Origin: DSWT01 sp035415725
GTDB lineage: Bacteria > Chloroflexota > Anaerolineae > B4-G1 > SLSP01
Reading direction: 5' to 3'
Assembly: GCA_035415725.1 (NCBI GenBank)
Contig: DAOOGN010000046.1
Span: forward strand, 1-31,913
DNA: 31,913 nt
Every line of letters starts with the position of its first letter. Positions within the stretch are counted from its first letter, which is position 1. Shown one piece after another: positions 1-7,882 of this stretch. The position numbers and the translations under genes were made by a program. A model generated the notes under the pieces. The model searched no databases. It was given only the letters and a program-made list of their open reading frames with translations, and was not told where the DNA came from.

Positions 1-18
1 CGGGCGGCTTCGCCGCCC

Positions 19-171
19 GCCACACCCCCGCTTTTTCGCCCCCTTCTTCCCCGCTGGCGGGGGAGAAGGGGGTTGGGGGATGAGAGGGTCAGCACCTGCC
101 GAAGGGATAACCTATTATGTACCCTCCCCAAAGTCCCGTTCGTCACCTCGCAAGGGTGGCTGAATAGTTAC
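19..171. repeat. Left copy of a ~155 bp inverted repeat bracketing the rSAM-HEAT1 pair
   Basis: Reads as the reverse complement of 5040-5199 with scattered mismatches and small indels. Shared blocks run from the C-rich end (CACACCCCCGCTTTTTCGCC) through GATGAGAGGGTCA and CCCCAAAGTCCCGTTCG to GGCTGAATAGTTAC. It contains a strong GC hairpin at 39-72 (C-rich arm, TG loop, G-rich arm). A further hairpin, GGGCGGC-TTC-GCCGCCC, lies just outside at 2-18. No coding sequence is visible in it. The bases from 172 to 272 are relatively AT-rich and hold only the promoter of the next gene. Confidence 0.85.
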
Positions 172-278
172 AATTCTTCCATAGTCTGTATGTCTGCTAA
201 GTTTAGCTTGATTGGCAAAATGGGCAACTGACTAAAATTTATGTTTGGGCGCATCTATGGCAACTTGCGCTATTGAGC

Positions 279-284
279 TATAAT
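279..284 (+). promoter_or_regulatory. -10 box (TATAAT) of a leaderless promoter
   Basis: A perfect TATAAT ends 6 nt before the ATG at 291, so transcription would start at or next to that ATG. No convincing -35 box is visible 16-18 bp upstream. No properly spaced Shine-Dalgarno precedes the ATG. This argues for a leaderless mRNA and against the TTG at 273 as start, since that codon would lie upstream of the transcription start. Confidence 0.6.
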
Positions 285-290
285 GAGGGC

Positions 291-2669
291 ATGTCTGGAA
301 TACCCCACTCTTTACCTATCCAGCGCATGCTGCTGCCCGCGCTGGCTTGCCCTGCTGCGTGCCGGTATTGTTTCGGCCCCCATCACGGGCCGACGATGCC
401 GCTTGAAACCTTCGACGCGGCGTTGGATTGGCTCGTCGAGACCATTCCGCCGGAACAGACCCTTGATCTGACCTTTCACGGCGGTGAACCCCTGGCCGCC
501 GGCCTGCCCTGGTACCAATACACACTGCCCCGGCTGCGTGATCGGTTTGGCCGCCGCCTGAACCTGTACCTGCAAAGCAACCTCTGGCTGCTGGATGATG
601 ATTTGTGTGCCCTGTTCCACGAGTATGGCCTCGCGTTGGGCACCAGCTTGGACGGGCCGCCAGCGCTTAACGACGCGCAACGCGGCCCCGGTTACTTTGA
701 ACGCACCATGCACGGCGTTGACCTGGCCCGCCGCTACGGACTCCCGGTCGGCGCGATCTGCACCCTTACCTCTCTTTCCGCGCCCCACCTGCCCGAAATC
801 CTCGACTTCTTCATCCACAGTGGGTTGTCCGTCAACGTCCACGGCGCGATTGGCGGCGCAAACGGCAACGGAAATCACGCCTTGAGTCTGTCCCCCGAAG
901 CGCACGCCGCAACCCTGGCCGCCCTGCTCGATTTGTACCTGGAGCGCACCGATCAACTTCAAATCACCACCTTCGACGCGATGGCCCAGGGTCTGGCCTC
1001 CGGGCAGGGTCGCCTTTGCACCTTTACCGATTGCCTGGGACATTACCTGGCCGTCGCGCCTGACGGCGGCATCTACCCCTGCAACCGCTTTGTCGGTCAC
1101 GCCGAATGGCAGTTGGGACAGGTTCAGGACATGCCGGATGCGCATGCCCTGGCCGGCTCATCCCCCTGGCAAATGCTGCGTGAGCGGCAAATCCGGGCCG
1201 ATCAGGCCTGTGCTGACTGCCCCCATGCCGGCTACTGTCGGGGCGGCTGCGCGTATACCGCCCTGTTCGACGGCAGTCCCGACGGGCGCGACCCGCACTG
1301 TCCGGCCTACCGGCGTGTCTTTGAGCGCATGGCTCACCGCGCGCTGGACGAGGTGTTCAGTCCCGCTAACCTTGAGAGGGTCGTCGAGCGTGGACCGGAC
1401 GCATACGGATTGTTGCAGCAAGGCCGACTCGTGCAATTGATGCGCGGCGGACCTCACCCCAGCCAGGTCATGTCGCAGGCGCGCCGGGCCGTCGCTGCGG
1501 TGGCTTTGGCTTGCACTGCATCGCTCGACGACGCGGTGCAGCGTCTCGACGGCGCCGGACTGGTCAGCGAGCCGTCCATAGCCCGGCGTAGCCTGACCGG
1601 ACTGCGTCGCCAGTTGGATGCCCAACCACAACAGCGCGGCAACGCCTATCTACACGTCACCTACGCCTGCAACCTGGCCTGCGATCATTGCTATGCCGCC
1701 GCCGGCCCCGCGCCGGACGCGCCGTCCATGCCCATCGCACCCATCGCCGCCGCGCTAGACGCGATAGCCCACGCCGGCTTCACCAAGGCGATCATCACCG
1801 GCGGCGAGCCGCTCGTCCACCCGCAGCGCGACTCCTTGTTGGACGTACTGGCTGCCCGGCGCGGGGCCGTGAAACCGACCCGCCTCGTATTACGCACCAA
1901 CCTGACCGTCGACCTGACGCCCGCGCTGATCCGGCGTCTGCTGTCCTCCGCCGATCAGATCGTCGTCAGCCTGGACGGCGACCAGGCCAGTCACGACGCC
2001 CGGCGTGGTGCCGGCGCCTGGATGTGTACTATCAACAATCTGCGCACGCTTATGCCAGCAGCCCAGGGGAATGGCACGGCGGCCTCTTTAGTGTTGAGCG
2101 CTGTCCTGGCGCCGGACCAGATAATCGGCAGAGAAGGCGATGCTGTGCGTGCGTTGGCCCGTGAGCTGGGTCTGGGCGTCCGTTTCAAGATCGAACTGCC
2201 CCTCGGACGGGCACGGGCCAGGGAACTGCCCCTCGCCTTTCCCACCTGCCTGGATGACCCTGCCTCCGACATCGTCGCTGGATACGTACACCCGCAGTCC
2301 ACCTGCGGGCTGGGCGTCAACCTGTTCATCGGCCCGCGCGGTGAGGCTTTCCCCTGCTACGCACTGACTACGCCACGCCATGCCCTCGGCAACGTCCTGA
2401 GCGACGGCTGGCCGGCCGTCCTGGCGCGCAACGCCGCCTATCGTCAGATCACGGTGGATAACACCGCCTCATGTTCGACCTGCGCGCTGCGCTACCTGTG
2501 CGGCGGCTTTTGCCGCGCCTGGAGCCGTTCGGATGATCCACAGTCGCCGCCTACCGACTGCACGTTACTGCGCCGCCGGGCGCAGACCCTGCTGGAGAGC
2601 GCGCTCGAGGTGCTGAGCGTCGACCGGGCGCGCTGGCTTGAGGCGGGACTGCCACTTGCCGCTAACTGA
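291..2669 (+). CDS. Fused tandem radical-SAM/SPASM maturase, candidate modifier of HEAT-protein tails
   Basis: About 792 residues. Two complete radical-SAM modules are joined in one chain. The first has C20-x3-C24-x2-C27 for the SAM-bound 4Fe-4S cluster, a HGGEPL strand and a SPASM-type cysteine set at C307, C310, C316, C320. A helical linker of about 130 residues follows. The second module has C460-x3-C464-x2-C467, a TGGEPL strand and a second SPASM set at C728, C731, C737, C741. SPASM enzymes modify ribosomally made peptides or proteins using auxiliary Fe-S clusters. The first module resembles anSME- and FxsB/HxsB-type peptide maturases in its DGPxxxND region. The gene lies 15 nt upstream of a HEAT-repeat gene in the same direction, so the two are probably co-transcribed. 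The ATG at 291 is preferred over the in-frame TTG at 273 because of the TATAAT box. Substrate assignment to the HxD tails is inference. Confidence 0.88.
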   Translation: MSGIPHSLPIQRMLLPALACPAACRYCFGPHHGPTMPLETFDAALDWLVETIPPEQTLDLTFHGGEPLAAGLPWYQYTLPRLRDRFGRRLNLYLQSNLWLLDDDLCALFHEYGLALGTSLDGPPALNDAQRGPGYFERTMHGVDLARRYGLPVGAICTLTSLSAPHLPEILDFFIHSGLSVNVHGAIGGANGNGNHALSLSPEAHAATLAALLDLYLERTDQLQITTFDAMAQGLASGQGRLCTFTDCLGHYLAVAPDGGIYPCNRFVGHAEWQLGQVQDMPDAHALAGSSPWQMLRERQIRADQACADCPHAGYCRGGCAYTALFDGSPDGRDPHCPAYRRVFERMAHRALDEVFSPANLERVVERGPDAYGLLQQGRLVQLMRGGPHPSQVMSQARRAVAAVALACTASLDDAVQRLDGAGLVSEPSIARRSLTGLRRQLDAQPQQRGNAYLHVTYACNLACDHCYAAAGPAPDAPSMPIAPIAAALDAIAHAGFTKAIITGGEPLVHPQRDSLLDVLAARRGAVKPTRLVLRTNLTVDLTPALIRRLLSSADQIVVSLDGDQASHDARRGAGAWMCTINNLRTLMPAAQGNGTAASLVLSAVLAPDQIIGREGDAVRALARELGLGVRFKIELPLGRARARELPLAFPTCLDDPASDIVAGYVHPQSTCGLGVNLFIGPRGEAFPCYALTTPRHALGNVLSDGWPAVLARNAAYRQITVDNTASCSTCALRYLCGGFCRAWSRSDDPQSPPTDCTLLRRRAQTLLESALEVLSVDRARWLEAGLPLAAN

Positions 2670-2684
2670 TGGGGAGAGAATGCT

Positions 2685-5036
2685 ATGCCCTTGTTTGCCC
2701 CCAACATCGAAAAACTCAAAAGCCGGCGCGACGTTCGTGCGCTGGTCAAACTGCTGGAAACCCACCGCTCGCCGGAGGTCCGCCTGGCCGCCGCGCGGGC
2801 GCTGGGTGAGATCGGCGACCGTGAGGGGGTGGAGCCGCTGCTGCGCACCCTCGACGCCGCCGACGGCAAGTTGCGCCTGGTAGTCATCGCTGCCCTGGCT
2901 CGCCTCGGCGACCGGCGCGCCATCGAACCGCTGATCGGGGTGCTGCAAAGCGGCGATCCCGACGCGCGTCCCTACGCGATCCGCGCATTGGCGCTCCTCC
3001 GTGCCACGCCGGCCGCCGACGCCCTGATCGCCATCCGCGAAAGCGATCCCGCCAACCGCCGGCCGGCGATCCAGGCCCTGGTCGCTTTGAACGACACGCG
3101 GGCCGTCGCCCCGCTCACCCATTGTGAGACCTCTCCCGATGTTGTCCAGGCGACACGCGCTGCGTTGATCGACCTCGGCGCGGCGGCCATCCCGGCGCTG
3201 CTGTCTGCGGTGAACACGACCGATGACCCCCGCCTACTCATAGATGTGCTGGCGGCCATCGGTGCGCCGGCCGTCGATCCGCTCATGCGGGCCAGCCGTG
3301 AAGGCGCCGACCGCATCCGCCGCGCCGCGGCCGGCGCGCTGGCGCGCATTGGCGAACCGGCGCTGGGGCCGCTGATCACCGAATTGGACAGTAGCCAGGG
3401 TTCGAGCCGGTGCAATGAAATGGCGGCGTGGGCGCTCGGCGAAATGGGCGACCCGCGCGCCGTCGAGCCACTCAGCGCCGCCCTGCGCACCACCCAGCGG
3501 ACCAACCGCCTGTTCCGGCGTGAACTGATCCAGGCGCTGGGGCGGATCGGTAGTGACGCCGCCTTGCCGGCGTTTCGCCTGGCCTTGCGCGACGACGACG
3601 CCGACCTGCGTCGGGCTGCCGTGAACGCGCTGGCCGGGTATGGACACGCCGAGGCTACCTCTTTACTGCGCGGCGCTCTGCAAGACGCCGACCCCGGCGT
3701 GTGCGCCGAAGCCGCGCGTGCCCTGGGCCGTCGCGGCGATGTAACGGTTGTCGAAGACCTGGGCAAAAAGCTGCGGGACGCCAACCCGGACATGGGGCGC
3801 GCGGCGGCCCAAGCGCTGGTCAGTATCGGTGGACCGCAGGCGATGGCATTGCTGAACGCGGCGCTGCGTGATCCACGCTGTGCGATCCGCACCCAGATCG
3901 CCGCCGCTTGGCTGGACGATGGCAGTACAGCGGCGTTGCGCGCCCTGAGCGTGCTCACCGCCGACGCCCATGCCGGCATCCGTTGGATGGCACTGCGCGC
4001 GCGCGCCCGTCTGGAGGGCAGTGCGGCAATCCCGGCGCTGATCACGGCGTTGCAAGACGCCGACGCCGATGTGCGTTCTGTCGCCGCCGAGGCTCTGGAC
4101 GGCCTGAACTGGCGGCCCGAGCGGGACGAACAGAAGGCGCGTTACCTGGTCGCCCGCCAACGGTGGGACGAGACCGTCGCGCTCGGACAGGCGGCCAGCG
4201 CTGCGCTGCGGGACGTTCTGTCCGACGAACGGGTGCGCGTCCCGGCCGGCACGGCGCTGGAAACACTGGGCTGGCAGCCGGCAGCGCAGGACGCCGCAGC
4301 CGCCGACTTTTGGATCGAGCGGCATCAGTGGGACAGATGCGTCGAAATCGGCCTCCCGGCAGTCGCCCCACTGCTCGTTGCCCTGCATCGCCTCGACCCT
4401 GCCGCGCGCCTGCAAGCCGTCCGCGCATTGGGCCGGATCGGTGATGAGCAGGCGATGCAAGGGTTGGCCGACCTGCTCAACGATCCGGGTCAGGAGATAC
4501 AGGTACAGCAGGAAGCTGCCCGCGCGCTGGGTCAGATCGGTGGGACGGCAGCGGGACGGGCGCTGACAACGGCGCTCCGGCAAACCGCTACGCCGCGTCT
4601 GGCGCTTGAGATCATCGCGACGCTGTCCATGCTGGCTCCATCCATCCCCACCACAACGCTTCTCAGCGCACTGCTCGAACACCTGGATCATCCCGACCTG
4701 GACGTGCAGCAGGCTGCCCGCCGCGCCGCCGATGCTCTGTGTGGGCCTGAAGCACTGCCCGGCCTGATCCAGGCACTCGGCCACCGGCGGCGCCCGGTGC
4801 GGCAGTACGCCGCGCAAGCGCTGATCGCGCTCTACCGGTCGGGGCAACTGGATGCCGCGGCCACCCAAACGATGCGTAACCTGCATCCTCAGATTACGGC
4901 CCCTCACACGGACCGGGGTGAGAATCGCTCCCACGAGGACGAAATGCGCACCGTCGAGGGATGGTGTGTTGCTCACGTCGACGAAGCTGCCCAGACTCAT
5001 ACCGACGCCGGAATCGGCCTTTCATTCGATCTTTAA
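2685..5036 (+). CDS. HEAT-repeat protein with His-Xaa-Asp C-terminal tail (putative carrier/substrate 1)
   Basis: 783 residues. Residues ~1-735 are almost entirely short alpha-helical repeats of about 31 residues (pattern AV.PLI.AL.D.D..VR..AA.ALG.IGD), typical of HEAT / PBS-lyase-like scaffolds. A variant module (G-W-x-P followed by a W-D pair) occurs near residues 475-560. The last ~47 residues break the pattern: they are hydrophilic and contain HTD (741), HED (750), HVD (764) and HTD (772). A lone Cys761 sits three residues before His764, and the end reads GIGLSFDL. A ribosome site (GGGGAGAG) lies just before the ATG, 15 nt after the radical-SAM stop, so the genes form an operon. The HEAT body may dock the enzyme while the tail is modified; this role is inferred. 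The gene stops 3 nt before the right inverted repeat. Confidence 0.88.
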   Translation: MPLFAPNIEKLKSRRDVRALVKLLETHRSPEVRLAAARALGEIGDREGVEPLLRTLDAADGKLRLVVIAALARLGDRRAIEPLIGVLQSGDPDARPYAIRALALLRATPAADALIAIRESDPANRRPAIQALVALNDTRAVAPLTHCETSPDVVQATRAALIDLGAAAIPALLSAVNTTDDPRLLIDVLAAIGAPAVDPLMRASREGADRIRRAAAGALARIGEPALGPLITELDSSQGSSRCNEMAAWALGEMGDPRAVEPLSAALRTTQRTNRLFRRELIQALGRIGSDAALPAFRLALRDDDADLRRAAVNALAGYGHAEATSLLRGALQDADPGVCAEAARALGRRGDVTVVEDLGKKLRDANPDMGRAAAQALVSIGGPQAMALLNAALRDPRCAIRTQIAAAWLDDGSTAALRALSVLTADAHAGIRWMALRARARLEGSAAIPALITALQDADADVRSVAAEALDGLNWRPERDEQKARYLVARQRWDETVALGQAASAALRDVLSDERVRVPAGTALETLGWQPAAQDAAAADFWIERHQWDRCVEIGLPAVAPLLVALHRLDPAARLQAVRALGRIGDEQAMQGLADLLNDPGQEIQVQQEAARALGQIGGTAAGRALTTALRQTATPRLALEIIATLSMLAPSIPTTTLLSALLEHLDHPDLDVQQAARRAADALCGPEALPGLIQALGHRRRPVRQYAAQALIALYRSGQLDAAATQTMRNLHPQITAPHTDRGENRSHEDEMRTVEGWCVAHVDEAAQTHTDAGIGLSFDL
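4893..5033 (+). other. HxD-rich C-terminal tail (candidate core region) of HEAT protein 1
   Basis: Encodes residues 737-783. Four His-x-Asp triplets occur in 47 residues (codons starting at 4905, 4932, 4974 and 4998). The tail begins ITAPHTD, contains CVAHVD and ends HTDAGIGLSFDL. The same three landmarks recur in the tail of HEAT protein 2 although the sequence between them differs in length. Two further HxD triplets (HLD, HPD) lie in the final HEAT repeats, so enrichment is strong but not exclusive. Confidence 0.75.
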
Positions 5037-5039
5037 GGG

Positions 5040-5199
5040 TAACTATTCAGCCGCCTTTGCCAGATTGCGAACGGGACTTTGGGGATGGTGTATATATAAG
5101 GTATTGACACTTCGGCCATAGGTGATGACCCTCTCATCCCTCACCCCCCTTCTCCCCCGCCAGCGGAGGAGAAGGGGGCGAAAAAGCGGGGGTGTGGCA
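5040..5199. repeat. Right copy of the inverted repeat bracketing rSAM-HEAT1
   Basis: Matches 19-171 in reverse complement, beginning GTAACTATTCAGCC directly after the HEAT1 stop codon and ending in GCGGGGGTGTGGC. It carries the matching GC hairpin at 5144-5178, which could also act as a transcription end signal for the upstream genes. From 5200 to 5352 the DNA is non-coding and contains a degenerate stretch rich in CGCAGAGA-like words, a type of intergenic filler seen again near 13000. Confidence 0.85.
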
Positions 5200-5223
5200 G
5201 GCATAGATACCTTAAAGGAAGGT

Positions 5224-5238
5224 CAGGACTTACGCAAA
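5224..5238. repeat. Solo MITE terminus
   Basis: CAGGACTTACGCAAA is identical to the terminal sequence of the two full MITE copies at 5353 and 12183, but no internal MITE sequence follows. It is probably a decayed or partial insertion. Confidence 0.6.
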
Positions 5239-5352
5239 CAGGTGCCATTTTACCGCCGAGTACGCAGAGACCGCAAAGATTTTGTGATTTCTCTGCCGCC
5301 GAGGATGAAAATGATCGCGGGACTTCTTGACTAACGACGATCAGACTATTTC

Positions 5353-5474
5353 AGGACTTACGCAAGTCTGGCTCGAATCAAGCGGCGGAGGATTTGTAGT
5401 GACGCCTTCAGGCGTCTCTTAGGAGCTAAGAACGGCTAAAGCCGTCACTACAAACAGAAATTTGCGTAAGTCCT
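5353..5474 (+). mobile_element. MITE copy 1 (122 bp)
   Basis: Perfect 13 bp terminal inverted repeats, AGGACTTACGCAA (5353-5365) and TTGCGTAAGTCCT (5462-5474). The interior is a large imperfect palindrome starting GTAGTGACG and ending CGTCACTAC, with two inner hairpins (GCCTTCAGGC and GGCTAAAGCC). No open reading frame. ATTT occurs on both sides, compatible with a short target duplication. The element ends 24 bp before the start of the second HEAT gene and may contribute to its upstream region. Copy 2 at 12183 is in the opposite orientation. Confidence 0.85.
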
Positions 5475-5498
5475 ATATTTTATACGAGGAGCTATCAG

Positions 5499-7739
5499 AT
5501 GCCTTTTTTCCCCAGATCCACACCGCCGGACGTTGAGACGCTCAAGGCCAACCGAGATATACGTGGCCTGGGGCGGGTCTTGCAAAAACAACCCGACGCC
5601 CGCCAACGCTACGCGGCGGTCCGCGCTTTGTATGAACTGGCCGACGCGCAGTCAATCCCCGCCGTGGTCGCCGCCCTGGGCGATGCGGTATGGCAGGTAC
5701 GCGGCGTAGCCGTAGGCACGCTGGGACGAATCGGCGCTGCGCAAGCGACCCAACCCTTGTGCGAGATGCTCCGCGACGTGCGTCCGGAGGTTCGGCGGGT
5801 AGCGGCTACAGCCTTGGGCAAGCTCCGACACCGCGACCGAACGCGGCAGACGTCAACTGCCGCTTTAGTCGCCGCATTGCGCGACCCGGATAAGGAGGTA
5901 CGCCGGGCCGCCGCCGGCGCGCTGGATGTCCTTGACTGGAAGCCAGACGAAGAACAAAGCGATTTTTACCGCGTGGCGCGGCAGGATTGGGAAGGTGGCG
6001 CGGCCTGGACGGCGCGCAGTGTCGATGCGCTGACCCTGGCGCTGCACGACGCCGACGCCGAGATTCGCGCTCGCGCCGCGACCCGACTGCAACGGATTGA
6101 CGATGAGCGGGCGATGGGCGCGCTGCTGGCCGCCCTCGGTCAGGACGAGCCGGGTGTGCGCCAGACGGCAGCAGCGGCCCTGGCGCGCCAAATGGACGCG
6201 CGGGCAATCGAACCACTGATCGCTTGTGCCGGCGACGAGCAGGCTGACACGCGCCGGGCCGTCGTCGAGGCGCTGAGCCAAAGCCAGGACCCGCGGGTTA
6301 TTCCGCCCCTGATCGCCGCACTGCATGACCCGGAAGTCGAAATCCGCCGGTTGGCGGCCCAGGCGCTTGCCCCAAGCGGCGATGGCCGCGTCGACGAGCC
6401 GCTGATCGAGGCGCTGCAGGACGACGCTGAAGAGGTGCGCATGGCGGCGGTGGAACACTTGCCGCGTCTGGTTCCGGCCCGCGCAATCGATCTGCTCGAA
6501 ACGGCGCTGCATGATCGAGGCGCGTCTGTGCGCCTGGCAGTGGTGCAGAAGGCGCTGCTGGTCCGGCACGCCCGCATGCCGCTACTGCTGGCGGCTGCCC
6601 TGCAAGACCCCGACGATCAGGTGCGCCGGCAAGCCATGTCTGAAATGCAGGCCATGCAGGATGAGCGACTGATCGAGTCCATGATCACCGCTCTTGATGA
6701 CAGTCTGCCTGCCGTGCGCCAGGGAGCAGCGCGCTGGCTGAGCCGTTGGGGCGACGAACGCGCCATCGAGCCGCTGGGCGCGCGTCTGCGAGACAACGAC
6801 GCCGGCGTGCGGCGGGCCGCGATCCTGGCGCTGGGCGAACGCGGCGGCGCGGGCGCCCTTTCGCTCTTACGGCATGCCCTACAGGTTGATGCCGACAACC
6901 ATGATGCCGTGGTCGAGGCGCTAGGCAAAACCGGCAGCCCAGAGGCCATTGCCCCACTGACGGCGGCGCTCCAGGATCGAGCCGCCACGCCGTCTGCCCG
7001 GCGGGCCGTCGCCGAGAGCCTGTCGCGGATCGGCGGCAGAGAGGTGGTGGAGCCTCTGGCAGTTGCCTTGTTCGACGCAGACGAGCCGACCAGCCTGGCC
7101 GCGGCGCGCGCGTTGGAACGGCTGAACGATGAGCGTATTGTCGAACCTCTGAGCCGTGCGCTGCAATCGGCGCCATGCGCCGAGGTGCGTGAAATCGCTG
7201 TGCGCAAGCTCGACCAGCTCGGTGACGCGCGGGCGGTGGAGGCGTTGATGGCCGCGTTGGGCGATTCATCATCCAAAATCGCCTGTGCCGCCGCTCATAC
7301 CCTGGGCAAATTAGGGGATGCGCGCGCTGTCGAAGGGCTATGTCAGGCGCTGCATAGGGGAAACCGCCGGCTTAGCCAAGCCGCCGCCGAAGCGCTCAAG
7401 CCGTTGACCACGCCCCAGGCTATCGAGCCGCTGGTGCGGACACTGCGCCACCCAAGCCGGCCGGTACGTCGGACCGCAGCGCAGTTGCTCGTTGAGCTGT
7501 ACCATTCCGGCGCGCTGACCGACGCCGACCGGCAGCGATTGCTGGCCGCGCGTGAGATCATCACCAGCCCGCACCAGGATGTGGCCCGACAGCATCAGGA
7601 CGAGCAGGTCAAGCCGGACTTCCACCGCGATTTCGGCGGCGGCATCTGCCTCTATCACTCGGACAGCGGGCGGTGGCATCAGGACATCGTCCAGCAACCG
7701 CATCTGGATAGTGGCATTGGCTTTGATTTCCCACTCTGA
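5499..7739 (+). CDS. HEAT-repeat protein with His-Xaa-Asp C-terminal tail (putative carrier/substrate 2)
   Basis: 746 residues, paralogous in design to the product of 2685-5036. The N-terminus is similar (M-P-F-F..., then an LK.NRDIRGL helix where HEAT1 has LKSRRDVRAL). About 20 HEAT/PBS-lyase-like repeats follow, with one W-K-P variant module near residues 145-170. The tail from residue ~688 carries HQD (692), HQD (699), HRD (709), HSD (720), HQD (727) and HLD (735). Cys717 sits three residues before His720, and the end reads SGIGFDFPL. Only one HxD (HRD near residue 110) was found in the repeat body. The start ATG follows a GAGGAG ribosome site with about 8 nt spacing. The gene is separated from the enzyme and HEAT1 by the inverted repeat and a MITE, so it probably has its own transcription start. 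Function inferred as a second client of the radical-SAM enzyme. Confidence 0.86.
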   Translation: MPFFPRSTPPDVETLKANRDIRGLGRVLQKQPDARQRYAAVRALYELADAQSIPAVVAALGDAVWQVRGVAVGTLGRIGAAQATQPLCEMLRDVRPEVRRVAATALGKLRHRDRTRQTSTAALVAALRDPDKEVRRAAAGALDVLDWKPDEEQSDFYRVARQDWEGGAAWTARSVDALTLALHDADAEIRARAATRLQRIDDERAMGALLAALGQDEPGVRQTAAAALARQMDARAIEPLIACAGDEQADTRRAVVEALSQSQDPRVIPPLIAALHDPEVEIRRLAAQALAPSGDGRVDEPLIEALQDDAEEVRMAAVEHLPRLVPARAIDLLETALHDRGASVRLAVVQKALLVRHARMPLLLAAALQDPDDQVRRQAMSEMQAMQDERLIESMITALDDSLPAVRQGAARWLSRWGDERAIEPLGARLRDNDAGVRRAAILALGERGGAGALSLLRHALQVDADNHDAVVEALGKTGSPEAIAPLTAALQDRAATPSARRAVAESLSRIGGREVVEPLAVALFDADEPTSLAAARALERLNDERIVEPLSRALQSAPCAEVREIAVRKLDQLGDARAVEALMAALGDSSSKIACAAAHTLGKLGDARAVEGLCQALHRGNRRLSQAAAEALKPLTTPQAIEPLVRTLRHPSRPVRRTAAQLLVELYHSGALTDADRQRLLAAREIITSPHQDVARQHQDEQVKPDFHRDFGGGICLYHSDSGRWHQDIVQQPHLDSGIGFDFPL
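7560..7736 (+). other. HxD-rich C-terminal tail (candidate core region) of HEAT protein 2
   Basis: Encodes residues 688-746. Six His-x-Asp triplets occur in 59 residues (codons starting 7572, 7593, 7623, 7656, 7677 and 7701). It opens ITSPHQD, contains CLYHSD and closes HLDSGIGFDFPL, each matching a landmark in the first tail. Histidine and aspartate are far denser here than in the repeat body. Confidence 0.75.
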
Positions 7740-7882
7740 TAGGGTGGCGCATGGGCTATATCCTGAAGTGTCCCCCGAAAACCAGGCCACATGCTAAAGC
7801 GCATCCAGCCGGCGTCTTGTCGGCTACGGTAACGATGATTTTGAGTTTTTGGGATTTTGCGAGCCAGACAGGATACTCAATT

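Noticed and set aside
273..290. TTG at 273 as the start of the radical-SAM gene
   Set aside because: A perfect TATAAT at 279-284 lies inside this extension and predicts transcription from about 291, so the ATG at 291 is a better start.
3663..5000. Long open frame of 445 codons on the minus strand within HEAT gene 1
   Set aside because: It is a shadow of GC-rich repeat coding on the plus strand. The plus frame shows clear HEAT periodicity; the minus frame has low-complexity composition and no family likeness. The same holds for the other long antisense frames in both HEAT genes.
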